From contig NZ_CAHJXM010000003.1 in NCBI RefSeq assembly GCF_903645295.1, positions 310,001 to 374,000 of the forward strand: DNA of 64,000 nt. The letters run 5' to 3'. The DNA is from Bacillus sp. Marseille-Q1617 (lineage in GTDB: Bacteria > Bacillota > Bacilli > Bacillales > Bacillaceae_B). Positions 25,583 through 33,835 of this stretch are shown here, piece after piece (the first letter of the stretch is position 1; the number at the start of each line of letters is the position of its first letter). The notes under the pieces are model-generated. The model had not been told where the DNA came from, searched no databases, and worked only from the letters and a program-made list of their open reading frames with translations. The translations under genes and the position numbers were made by a program.

Positions 25583-25975
25583 ATTGAAATCATCCAAATT
25601 GTCGGTATCGCCCTTGTATCCACTTTTCTTGCATTAATTGTAAAGGAGCAAAAGCCGAACTTTGCTTTTTTGCTCATCGTATTCGTCGGCTGCTCCATAT
25701 TCCTGTTTTTAATCGATCAGATTTATACCATCATTCACATGCTCGAGAAGCTTGCGGCAAACGCAAACGTAAATCTTGTCTATGTTGAAACGATCCTGAA
25801 AATAATCGGCATCGCTTACATAGCGGAATTTGCTTCTCATATCACGAAAGACGCAGGTCAGGGTGCGATTGCAGCAAAGGTCGAGCTTGCAGGCAAGATC
25901 TTGATTCTGGCAATGGCTGTCCCGATCCTGACAGTGATCATTGAAACAATCATCAATATGATTCCAACCGGATAA
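25583..25975 (+). CDS. spoIIIAD: SpoIIIAD, stage III sporulation protein, ATT start
   Basis: The full 130-residue protein needs a start at ATT 25583 (then Glu-Ile-Ile-Gln-Ile-Val-Gly), six bases after the perfect site GGGGGAG. No ATG, GTG or TTG lies in this frame near it. The first in-frame ATG, at 25670, would cut off the first membrane helix and the conserved LIVKEQKPNFAFLL segment. An overlapping TTG at 25584 is in another frame and meets a stop after 17 codons. The protein has three to four membrane helices and belongs to the SpoIIIA channel. The rare start codon is unusual, although length and sequence fit the family. Confidence 0.88.
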   Translation: MEIIQIVGIALVSTFLALIVKEQKPNFAFLLIVFVGCSIFLFLIDQIYTIIHMLEKLAANANVNLVYVETILKIIGIAYIAEFASHITKDAGQGAIAAKVELAGKILILAMAVPILTVIIETIINMIPTG

Positions 25976-25989
25976 GAGAGGATGAAGAG

Positions 25990-27192
25990 GTGGGATATTT
26001 GCAGCAATTAAACCGAATACTCGTCGTGGCACTATTTTTCTTTTTCATGGGAAGCCCAATCGGACAGGCAGAAGAAAACAAAGAACAGGATGATAACGGT
26101 GTGCAGCAGCAGGTCATCAATCAGCAGCTCGAAAGCTTGGGAATCGATGAGCTGAAGAGCTTTTGGACAAGCATCGTGGATCAATATGGGGGATATCTGC
26201 CTGAGAGTCAAAAAGGGAGCTTGATGGACTTCATTCAAGGAGAGAAGGAGTTTTCTTTAAAAGCCTGGTTCAGCGGAGTACTTAAATTTGCATTTCAAGA
26301 GTTGGTCATGAATGGAAAGCTTTTAGGCACATTGATCCTGCTTACGATTTTCAGCATGTTCCTTCAATCTCTGCAAAACGCGTTTGAAGGAGGGAACGTA
26401 AGCAAGGTGGCTTACGGAATCATCTTCATGGTGTTGATCATCATCGCTTTGAACAGCTTCCACGTGGCAATCGATTATACACAGGAAGCGATTTCCACCA
26501 TGATCAATTTCATCATCGCCCTCATTCCTTTACTGCTTGCATTGATCGCAGCTTCAGGAGGAGTCGTATCTGCCGCATTTTTCCACCCTGTCATCCTGTT
26601 TCTGATGAACACAAGCGGCCTGCTCATTCAAAATGTGGTCCTGCCGCTCCTATTCCTTTCCGCTCTATTGAGCATCGTCAGCACCCTGTCGCCGCATTAC
26701 AAAGTGACACAGCTCGCCCATTTATTGCGTACCTGGAGCATCGGGCTCCTCGGTGCATTCATGACCGTCTTTCTCGGTGTCATCTCGGTGCAAGGCGCAA
26801 CAGCGGCAGTCACCGACGGCATCACGATCCGTACCGCTAAATTCATTACCGGCAACTTTGTACCTGTCATTGGCAGGATGTTTACCGATGCGACCGACAC
26901 TGTCATTAGTGCTTCCGTGCTTTTAAAGAACACTGTAGGAATTGCGGGAGTGGCTATCGTCCTTATCATCGCAGCATTTCCCGCCATAAAGATCCTCATG
27001 ATCGCCTTTATTTACAAGCTGGCTGCCGCCCTTCTTCAGCCGCTTGGAGGGGGGCCCGTCATCGAGTGTCTCGATACGATCGCGAAAAGTGTCATCTACG
27101 TGTTCGCAGCACTTGCGATTGTATCATTCATGTTCTTCTTAAGCATTACCGTCATCATTGCAGCCGGCAATATAACCATGATGGTTCGATGA
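25990..27192 (+). CDS. spoIIIAE: SpoIIIAE, stage III sporulation membrane protein
   Basis: This 400-residue protein has a signal peptide (residues 1-27, ending GQAEE), an extracytoplasmic region to about residue 85, and about seven membrane helices to the end. It is the largest membrane subunit of the mother cell to forespore channel. GTG 25990 is the start behind AAGAGG. Confidence 0.93.
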   Translation: MGYLQQLNRILVVALFFFFMGSPIGQAEENKEQDDNGVQQQVINQQLESLGIDELKSFWTSIVDQYGGYLPESQKGSLMDFIQGEKEFSLKAWFSGVLKFAFQELVMNGKLLGTLILLTIFSMFLQSLQNAFEGGNVSKVAYGIIFMVLIIIALNSFHVAIDYTQEAISTMINFIIALIPLLLALIAASGGVVSAAFFHPVILFLMNTSGLLIQNVVLPLLFLSALLSIVSTLSPHYKVTQLAHLLRTWSIGLLGAFMTVFLGVISVQGATAAVTDGITIRTAKFITGNFVPVIGRMFTDATDTVISASVLLKNTVGIAGVAIVLIIAAFPAIKILMIAFIYKLAAALLQPLGGGPVIECLDTIAKSVIYVFAALAIVSFMFFLSITVIIAAGNITMMVR

Positions 27193-27205
27193 AGGAGGAG
27201 CGCCC

Positions 27206-27826
27206 ATGTCATTTCTAACTGAATGGATCACCAATATTATCGTCTTTGTCCTGCTGGCAACCGTCATTGACATGCTTCTTCCAAGCTCAAATATGCAAAA
27301 ATACGTAAAGATCGTGACGGGGCTATTATTGATCACCATCATCCTTACACCATTGTTGAAGCTGATGACAGCAGATGTTGATTCTGTTATGGAATCGTTC
27401 CGTGTAAATGGACGTTCCCAGAATAATTCTGTAGAAAATTTAATAGAAATGAAGAAAAAAGAAATACAAGCTTCACAACGTGCATATATTTTAGAACAGA
27501 TGGCTGTCCAAATGAAACAACAAGCTGAAAAGGAGTTGATGGATGAACACGGTAAAGTCATTGAGAAGGTCAGTATAGCAGCATCCGATTTGGAGAACAT
27601 CCCAGATAGCATCACAGAAGTGACGGTTTATCTTTCTTCCAGTCAGGGGGAAAACGCAATTGAAGCCGTCCAGAATGTGGAGATCGATACGGGAGATAAG
27701 ACAAGAGTACAGAAGACAGATGAGAATGTGTCCCTGGTGACCTCCTTACTAGCGGAAGAGTGGAACCTTTCACCCGAAAAAATAATCATAGCCGAGGGAG
27801 GGACGGGAAGCGACAATGAACTTTAG
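27206..27826 (+). CDS. spoIIIAF: SpoIIIAF, stage III sporulation protein
   Basis: This 206-residue protein has two N-terminal membrane helices (about residues 8-26 and 33-52) and a soluble ring-building-motif-like domain that faces the space between the two membranes. ATG 27206 has GAAGGAGG. It overlaps spoIIIAG by 11 bases. Confidence 0.92.
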   Translation: MSFLTEWITNIIVFVLLATVIDMLLPSSNMQKYVKIVTGLLLITIILTPLLKLMTADVDSVMESFRVNGRSQNNSVENLIEMKKKEIQASQRAYILEQMAVQMKQQAEKELMDEHGKVIEKVSIAASDLENIPDSITEVTVYLSSSQGENAIEAVQNVEIDTGDKTRVQKTDENVSLVTSLLAEEWNLSPEKIIIAEGGTGSDNEL

Positions 27827-28466
27827 CAAAGGACCCGTAAATCTGATAAAAGAGTGGCTGTCAAAGGAAAATGCGCATACACCTCCGGAAAACAAAAAAG
27901 GAAAAAAGTTTCAGTACTTTCTGATCGTCCTGCTGCTCGGGGTCGCCTTCATGCTGATCAGCGATCTTTGGAATAAAGCACCCAGCATTGCAGTAGACAA
28001 GACCCTCCAGGAAGAGGGGGAAGAAAACGTGCCTGCATTCGGCAAGAATCACAATGATGATTCATTGATGCGGAGCTATGAAGATCAATATGAAAACCAG
28101 CTGAAAGAGGCACTCGATCAAATCACCGGGGTCAGTGAAGCCCTTGTCGTAGTCAATGTTGAATCCTCTGAACAGAAAGTGTACGAAAAAAATGAAAACA
28201 AACAGTCCCAGCATACAAACGAGGAGGACAAAGAGGGTGGAAAACGCTCGATAGAAGAAAAGTCAAGTGAAGAACAGATTGTCATCATACAGGACGGTGA
28301 AAATGAAGTGCCCGTCATCAGTGAAACCAGAAAACCTAAAGTCAGCGGCGTCCTTGTCGTAGCAAAGGGAGCCGATAACATACAAATCAAAAAAATGATA
28401 TTGGAAGCTGTTACCCGCGTTCTGGATGTACCGGTTCACAGGGTATCGGTCCAACCTAAAGATTAA
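27816..28466 (+). CDS. spoIIIAG: SpoIIIAG, channel ring protein
   Basis: This 216-residue protein has an N-terminal membrane helix (about residues 33-48) and a ring-building domain of the EscJ/PrgK type interrupted by a charged Lys/Glu/Gln-rich insertion. It forms the large ring of the SpoIIIA channel in the intermembrane space. Confidence 0.93.
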   Translation: MNFSKGPVNLIKEWLSKENAHTPPENKKGKKFQYFLIVLLLGVAFMLISDLWNKAPSIAVDKTLQEEGEENVPAFGKNHNDDSLMRSYEDQYENQLKEALDQITGVSEALVVVNVESSEQKVYEKNENKQSQHTNEEDKEGGKRSIEEKSSEEQIVIIQDGENEVPVISETRKPKVSGVLVVAKGADNIQIKKMILEAVTRVLDVPVHRVSVQPKD

Positions 28467-28480
28467 GGGGGAAATAATAG

Positions 28481-29038
28481 ATGTTATTAAAAAAACAAAC
28501 AGTGTGGCTTTTAACGATGTTGAGTCTTGTGATCGTCCTATCCGTTTATTACATCACTTCACCTACCCAGCAGGTAACGGACATGGCAGCGGAGCAGAAT
28601 GAAGGCGGCAAGAAAGCGGCAGAAGGAGATAATAAAGAAACAATGACCAATGGCGATGTGGAAGTCGTCACGGATTCTGCCGGCAATGAAATGTTCGAAG
28701 CGATGAGAATGGAAGTGGAAGATCAGCGTGCTCAGCTCCGTGAAGAACTTGAAGCGAAAGTAGGAGATCCTGAATTGTCTGCAGAAGAGAAAAGTGCAGC
28801 CTATGAGCAAATGGAGAACCTGCGTGAGCTGGCAATGACAGAATCAGTACTTGAGACGACAATCAAGACGATCGGGTACGATGATGCACTCGTAAGAGCA
28901 AATGGAGACAGCATCCGCATCACGGTCAAAACAGATAAAGAGCACACAACGGCAAATGCCAATGAAATCATCCGCCTGGTCATGAGTGAAGTAGGAAATG
29001 TGAAGCCTGTAGCGGTGGAATTCCAGCCGACAAACTAA
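28481..29038 (+). CDS. spoIIIAH: SpoIIIAH, channel protein binding SpoIIQ
   Basis: This 185-residue protein has an N-terminal membrane helix (residues 8-25), an acidic linker and a YscJ-like ring domain at the C-terminus. It binds forespore SpoIIQ across the septal space. It is the last gene of the operon. Confidence 0.94.
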   Translation: MLLKKQTVWLLTMLSLVIVLSVYYITSPTQQVTDMAAEQNEGGKKAAEGDNKETMTNGDVEVVTDSAGNEMFEAMRMEVEDQRAQLREELEAKVGDPELSAEEKSAAYEQMENLRELAMTESVLETTIKTIGYDDALVRANGDSIRITVKTDKEHTTANANEIIRLVMSEVGNVKPVAVEFQPTN

Positions 29039-29048
29039 TAAATGAAAA

Positions 29049-29085
29049 AGGACGATCCTTAGATGATAAAGGGTCGTCCTATTTA
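29049..29085 (+). terminator. terminator after spoIIIAH
   Basis: AGGACGATCC pairs with GGGTCGTCCT and is followed by ATTTATTTT, 10 bases after the spoIIIAH stop. Confidence 0.75.
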
Positions 29086-29266
29086 TTTTAGCTTCATAAT
29101 GAAGTCTTGCACACAAAAGGGCAGCGGTGTGAACAGTGTTATTCAATGAATAGGACAATCAGACAACCATTCCAGATAAATCATCTATTATTTTATTTTT
29201 TTGAAAAAAAGAGATAGAATAGAAAGGGAGCATGAATGCGCTTTATGGAATAGCTCGAAACACATA

Positions 29267-29315
29267 TTGAATTTATACGAGATATTATCGTATGATATTA
29301 GTAGCTAGTCATAAT
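29267..29315 (+). promoter_or_regulatory. accB promoter with FapR-like operator
   Basis: TTGAAT (29267-29272), an 18-base spacer and TATGAT (29291-29296) form a SigA-type promoter. Directly after the -10 stands ATTAGTAGCTAGTCATAAT (29297-29315), which matches the 17-base FapR operator TTAGTACCTRRTACTAA at 14 positions and would cover the transcription start. FapR is the malonyl-CoA-sensing repressor of fatty-acid genes. The match is by eye and binding is inferred. Confidence 0.6.
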
Positions 29316-29343
29316 TTTTTAAACTATAAGAGGGGTGTCCAAA

Positions 29344-29853
29344 GTGTTAAAAATCCAAGAAATTCGTGAAATTATAAAACTCGTCGATAATTCCAGCGTG
29401 GATGAGTTTTCATATGAGTATGAAGGATCAAAAATCGAACTAAAGAAAAATAATGGAGCCGTTCCAGCACCGCAATTCGTTCAAGCTGCAGAAGAAGTGA
29501 AGCAGCCGGCTCAACAAGCGGTTCAGCAAGCACCTGCTGCTGTTCATACAGAAGCGGCGCCTGCACCGGGAGAAGAAAATAAACCTTCTGAAGCAAAAGC
29601 GGATGATGCAAACTTACATAAAATCACATCCCCGATGGTAGGGACGTTCTATCAATCTTCTTCCCCTGACGCGGATGTATATGTGAAAGTCGGTTCAAAA
29701 GTAGATGACAGCACAGTCGTCTGTATCGTTGAAGCGATGAAGCTGTTCAACGAAATTGAAGCGGAAGTAAAAGGCGAAATTGTAGAAATCTTGGTGAAAG
29801 ACGGTCAACTTGTTGAATATGGACAGCCGTTATTCTTAGTCAAACCTGAATAA
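29344..29853 (+). CDS. accB: acetyl-CoA carboxylase biotin carboxyl carrier protein
   Basis: This 169-residue carrier has a conserved N-terminal helix region, a Pro/Ala/Gln-rich flexible linker (about residues 35-80) and a biotinyl domain with the biotinylated lysine in [14 protein letters not shown] 29344 is chosen over GTG 29335 because the GAGGGG site then has correct spacing. It carries CO2 between biotin carboxylase (accC) and the carboxyltransferase in the first step of fatty acid synthesis. Confidence 0.95.
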   Translation: MLKIQEIREIIKLVDNSSVDEFSYEYEGSKIELKKNNGAVPAPQFVQAAEEVKQPAQQAVQQAPAAVHTEAAPAPGEENKPSEAKADDANLHKITSPMVGTFYQSSSPDADVYVKVGSKVDDSTVVCIVEAMKLFNEIEAEVKGEIVEILVKDGQLVEYGQPLFLVKPE

Positions 29854-29868
29854 GGAGCGATAAACTTT

Positions 29869-31221
29869 ATGATAAAAAAGGTATTGATTGCCAATAGAGG
29901 AGAAATAGCGGTTCGAATTATACGTGCTTGCCGCGAATTGAACGTAGAAAGTGTAGCTGTCTATTCTGAAGCAGATAAAGAAGCATTGCATGTCCAGCTT
30001 GCAGATGAAGCCTATTGTATCGGGCCTACTTCGTCGAAGGACAGTTATTTGAACTTTACTAATATTATTTCAGTAGCAAAATTGACAGACTGTGATGCCA
30101 TTCATCCCGGTTACGGCTTCCTGGCTGAGAATTCCGACTTCGCAGAGCTTTGCCGTGAGTGTAATATCACATTCATCGGGCCATCTCCTGAAGCCATTTC
30201 AAAAATGGGGACAAAGGATGTCGCAAGAGAAACGATGCGTGAAGCGGGGGTTCCGATCGTACCTGGTTCTAAAGGGATCGTCAAAGACGCAGATGAAGCT
30301 GTTAAACTTGCGGAATCAATGGGATACCCAGTCATCATCAAAGCCACTGCAGGCGGAGGCGGTAAAGGGATCCGTGTGGCGAAGACCGAGGAAGACCTTG
30401 TGAAGGGTGTCAACATCACCCAGCAGGAAGCAATGACAGCATTTGGTAATCCAGGCGTGTATATTGAAAAGTTCATCGAGGACTTCAGGCACGTGGAAAT
30501 CCAAGTCATGGCTGACAATTTTGGCAACGTGATTCACCTTGGAGAGCGCGATTGCACCATCCAGCGCCGTCTTCAAAAATTGATCGAAGAAACACCATCT
30601 CCTGCACTGAACGAAGAAATTCGGGCCCAAATGGGAGAAGCCGCGGTAAAAGCAGCCCAAGCGGTTGATTATACAGGTGCAGGCACGGTAGAATTTATTT
30701 ATGACTACAACAACCAATCATTCTATTTCATGGAGATGAATACCCGTATCCAGGTAGAGCATCCTGTCACCGAACAGGTTACCGGTGTTGATTTGATAAA
30801 AGAACAGATCAAAGTGGCTTCCGGAGAAAAATTATCTATCACCCAGGAAGAAGTAACCTTTACAGGGTGGGCGATGGAGTGCCGGATCAATGCAGAAAAC
30901 CCGGAAAAGAATTTCATGCCGTCAGCAGGAAGAATAGAAATGTATCTCCCTCCCGGCGGTCTTGGCGTAAGAGTGGATTCTGCTGCATATCCTGGTTATA
31001 TGATCCCTCCTTACTATGATAGTATGATTGCAAAAGTCATCACTTATGGAGCGACTCGTGAAGAGGCGATCTCCCGTATGAAGCGTGCCCTGAGTGAGTT
31101 TGTTGTAGAAGGGGTGCACACGACCATCCCGTTCCATTTAAGAGTATTGGAACATGAAACCTTTGTAGACGGAGAATTTAATACGAAGTTCTTAGAAAAA
31201 TATGATGTAATGAAATCCTAG
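29869..31221 (+). CDS. accC: biotin carboxylase AccC
   Basis: This 450-residue ATP-grasp enzyme carboxylates the biotin on AccB using bicarbonate and ATP. It has the N-terminal [17 protein letters not shown], the Gly-rich ATP loop [13 protein letters not shown], the [14 protein letters not shown] block and the active-site [14 protein letters not shown]. It is cotranscribed with accB and yqhY. Confidence 0.97.
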   Translation: MIKKVLIANRGEIAVRIIRACRELNVESVAVYSEADKEALHVQLADEAYCIGPTSSKDSYLNFTNIISVAKLTDCDAIHPGYGFLAENSDFAELCRECNITFIGPSPEAISKMGTKDVARETMREAGVPIVPGSKGIVKDADEAVKLAESMGYPVIIKATAGGGGKGIRVAKTEEDLVKGVNITQQEAMTAFGNPGVYIEKFIEDFRHVEIQVMADNFGNVIHLGERDCTIQRRLQKLIEETPSPALNEEIRAQMGEAAVKAAQAVDYTGAGTVEFIYDYNNQSFYFMEMNTRIQVEHPVTEQVTGVDLIKEQIKVASGEKLSITQEEVTFTGWAMECRINAENPEKNFMPSAGRIEMYLPPGGLGVRVDSAAYPGYMIPPYYDSMIAKVITYGATREEAISRMKRALSEFVVEGVHTTIPFHLRVLEHETFVDGEFNTKFLEKYDVMKS

Positions 31222-31244
31222 TGTGAATTCAGGAGGTGCCTTAC

Positions 31245-31655
31245 ATGGCGGAAAATCAAAACCTTTTACAAATGTCTCACGGTAAAGACGGCCTTGGGAA
31301 GATAGAAATCGCACCTGAAGTGATCGAAGTCATCGCTGGAATTGCTGCTTCAGAAGTAGAAGGCGTATCACAAATGCGCGGTAGCTTCGCGACAGGTGTA
31401 GTCGAACGTCTGGGCAAGAAGAACCACGGTAAGGGAGTCAAGGTTGAACTGGCGGAAGAAGGAATCATCATTGATGTATACTGCATCATGAAGTTCGGCG
31501 TCTCTATCCCGACAGTCGCTCAAAAAATCCAGGATAATATCCGTCAAGCCTTAATGAACATGACTGCTTTGGAAGCAGATGAGGTCAATGTTCATATCGT
31601 GGGTGTCCAGTTTGAAAATCAGACACTTGAAGCTGAAATTGATGAAGAGATGTAA
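31245..31655 (+). CDS. yqhY: YqhY, Asp23/Gls24 family protein
   Basis: This 136-residue protein has the Asp23 domain (IEIAPEVIEVIAGIAASEVEGV ... GVKVEL ... VYCIMKFG). In B. subtilis YqhY is linked to acetyl-CoA carboxylase activity control, and loss of it is tolerated only with acc mutations. ATG 31245 follows AGGAGG and is preferred to GTG 31236. It is the last gene of the acc operon. Confidence 0.92.
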   Translation: MAENQNLLQMSHGKDGLGKIEIAPEVIEVIAGIAASEVEGVSQMRGSFATGVVERLGKKNHGKGVKVELAEEGIIIDVYCIMKFGVSIPTVAQKIQDNIRQALMNMTALEADEVNVHIVGVQFENQTLEAEIDEEM

Positions 31656-31671
31656 ATGTGATTAAGAAGGG

Positions 31672-31700
31672 AGAACGGCCATTTGGGCCGTTCTTTTTTT
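31672..31700 (+). terminator. terminator after yqhY
   Basis: AGAACGGCC pairs with GGCCGTTCT and is followed by seven T residues. Confidence 0.93.
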
Positions 31701-31904
31701 ATGGAAGGGTGAGCTTGGTGGAGGGAGGGAATCTGCATTTTTTTAGTAAGATAATCGAAGCGACTCCTTTTTACGTCATTTTTATCTGCTGAGCCCTATG
31801 TTTCAACGTTTATTAGAAGGATTTCTATTCATTTTCAATAAAAAATTCTTTTAGCTGTGCCGGATTTTATGTTTTTCAACTGAAATATTAATATATTTAT
31901 TTTT

Positions 31905-31972
31905 ATTGTGCCATTATTGGAATAATTGTGCCGGTATTTAAATAATTGTGCCAAAATCCCAATTATTGTGCC
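31905..31972 (+). repeat. four ATTGTGCC units at exact 20-bp spacing
   Basis: ATTGTGCC begins at 31905, 31925, 31945 and 31965. The eight-base core is constant, the flanks are AT-rich, and the remaining bases vary between units. A related CTGTGCC lies at 31855-31861. The array is upstream of nusB but about 430 bases before its start, and I do not recognise a binding protein for it. Confidence 0.8.
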
Positions 31973-32006
31973 ACTTGTCGAATTTTCTTCATTTCTGTCT
32001 TCCTGG

Positions 32007-32293
32007 TCGCTTGTCGCTCCTGCCCAAGCCGCCTCTGCTTTTTGATTGTCCAGCTGCAGGGCTTAGAGGCAAATATCATAAGGCCAAACCGGCCAAGGAG
32101 GCAAAGAACGCCATCATGTCCGATTCGCCTTATGCCACCCGCCTCTAACCAAAGCCCTTCCGCATTTCAATTATCCAGCTCCGGCGGCTAGGAGCTCGAG
32201 GTCATAAGCTAAACTTACCAAAAAGGCAAAAAACGCCTTTCCGGTAAGTTCATCTTATGCTTGTCGCTCCTGCCCAAGCCGCCTGCGCTTTTA
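32007..32293 (+). repeat. HR1 hairpin repeats: fragment plus two full units
   Basis: A right-half fragment (32007-32043) precedes a type-B unit at 32046-32168 and a type-A unit at 32171-32293. The A unit has the same inner arms (AACTTACC and GGTAAGTT) as the unit at 2281-2403, but its right outer arm carries GCTCCTGCCCAAGCC. The B unit has weaker inner pairing (AAACCGGCC against GTCCGATT). With the array before it, this fills most of the 700-base gap between yqhY and nusB. Confidence 0.9.
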
Positions 32294-32400
32294 GTTTCAG
32301 AATATTATTTTTTCTCCATTCACGTGCGTACAGGCATTGATTTGTGCTATTATCAAAGGTATGAAAAATTGACAAACGTTAAAAGGAGTTATTAGAAGAT

Positions 32401-32784
32401 ATGAAGAGAAGAGTTGCCCGTGAGAAAGCTCTGCAAGCCTTATTTCAAATAGATATGAGTGGTATGGAACCAGAAGAAGCGTTGAAAAATGTGGTGGATG
32501 GAGAAGAAGTAGACGCCTTTTTGAAAGACCTCGTACTTGGTTTTGTAAAACATCAGGATATGGTAGACGGCAAAATCAGGGATAATTTAGAAAAATGGTC
32601 TTTTGACCGCCTCGCGAAAGTAGATCGGAATATTTTGAGGATCGGCGCTTATGAGTTATTATTTGTTGAAGATGTACCGGATAAAGTCGTCATCAATGAA
32701 GCCGTTGAAATTGCAAAAACCTTTGGCGATGATCAATCAAGCAAGTTCGTGAATGGTGTACTCTCTAAGGTAAGTCAATCTTAA
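32401..32784 (+). CDS. nusB: transcription antitermination factor NusB
   Basis: This 127-residue all-helical protein starts MKRRVAREKALQALFQID. With NusE/S10 it binds boxA RNA and supports antitermination in rRNA operons. Key family segments are the N-terminal RxxAxxxLFQ motif and the central NWSFDRLAKVDRNILRIGAYEL type block (here EKWSFDRLAKVDRNILRI). ATG 32401 follows AAAAGGAG. It heads the run nusB-folD-xseA-xseB-ispA. Confidence 0.95.
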   Translation: MKRRVAREKALQALFQIDMSGMEPEEALKNVVDGEEVDAFLKDLVLGFVKHQDMVDGKIRDNLEKWSFDRLAKVDRNILRIGAYELLFVEDVPDKVVINEAVEIAKTFGDDQSSKFVNGVLSKVSQS

Positions 32785-32805
32785 CAATGATAGGGGGCTG
32801 GTTAT

Positions 32806-33672
32806 ATGTCAGCTGATCTTATTGATGGCAAGCTTATTGCGAATTATTATCGTGAACAATTGAAAGAAACCATTTCTGAATTAAAAGCAAATGATGTGAT
32901 CCCCGGATTGGCTGTTATTCTTGTTGGGGATAATCATGCCTCCCACACCTATGTGAGAATGAAGAGAAAAGCCTGCAGCAAGTTGGGAATCCATTCAGAG
33001 CTTTATCAGTTTGATGAATCATTAACGCAGGAAGAACTTGTCGATAAAATAGAAGAATTAAATCGAAGGGATCATATTCATGGTATCCTGGTTCAATTGC
33101 CTCTGCCTCAGCATATTAATCCGATCACAATCATTGAAACCATATCTCCCTCTAAGGACGTGGATGGATTTCACCCGGTTTCAATCGGAAAGATGGTTAC
33201 GAATCAAGATACTTTCTATTCATGCACCCCTCTCGGCATCATCAAGATGCTCGAGTATGAGAATATTGATATCAAGGGAAAGCACGTGGTGATCTTAGGG
33301 AGAAGCAACATCGTCGGAAAGCCTGCCGGTCAACTTTTCCTGAATCGGGATGCAACCGTCACGTATTGTCATTCTAAAACAACGGGCCTCTCCGACTATA
33401 CTAGAAATGCTGATATTCTCGTTTCCGCTGTCGGGAAGGCAAAATTGATACGAGCAGAAGATATCAAAAAAGGTGCAGTCGTCATAGACGTCGGAATGAA
33501 CCGGGATGAGGAAGGGCAATTATGCGGTGATGTCGATTTTAATGGAGTAAAGGAAGTGGCAGGGAAAATTACACCTGTTCCAGGTGGAGTAGGACCGATG
33601 ACCATTACTATGCTTCTTTACAACACGGTAAAATCAGCTCGATGGTGGCTGGTTGATCGCCAAAACCGATAA
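32806..33672 (+). CDS. folD: FolD, methylene-THF dehydrogenase/cyclohydrolase
   Basis: This 288-residue bifunctional enzyme oxidises 5,10-methylene-THF to methenyl-THF and hydrolyses it to 10-formyl-THF. It carries VILVGDNHASHTYVRMKRKA (Tyr and Lys of the active site), the KDVDGFHPVSIGKM segment, the NADP loop ILGRSNIVGKP and the C-terminal PVPGGVGPMTITMLL signature. It would use the methylene-THF made by the glycine cleavage system. The neighbouring order nusB-folD-xseA is that of B. subtilis. Confidence 0.96.
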   Translation: MSADLIDGKLIANYYREQLKETISELKANDVIPGLAVILVGDNHASHTYVRMKRKACSKLGIHSELYQFDESLTQEELVDKIEELNRRDHIHGILVQLPLPQHINPITIIETISPSKDVDGFHPVSIGKMVTNQDTFYSCTPLGIIKMLEYENIDIKGKHVVILGRSNIVGKPAGQLFLNRDATVTYCHSKTTGLSDYTRNADILVSAVGKAKLIRAEDIKKGAVVIDVGMNRDEEGQLCGDVDFNGVKEVAGKITPVPGGVGPMTITMLLYNTVKSARWWLVDRQNR

Positions 33673-33835
33673 AAAATAGTACACTATATACAACAACTCA
33701 GAAGGGACGGCACATCAGCTTGTCCCTTTACGTATTCCTGCATGATAAAATCAGTGCAGAAAGTTGATTTTGGAGCGATTTATGCAACAACGTCACTCAA
33801 TAAAGAATATGCATGGTCAAAGGAGTCAGGTGAGC

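Noticed and set aside
31905..31972. CRISPR array
   Set aside because: The repeat core is 8 bases and the spacers 12 bases, with no cas genes nearby.
31946..32191. Reading frames of 66-81 residues across 31946-32191
   Set aside because: They run through the 20-bp array and HR1 units, have no ribosome binding site and match no protein pattern.
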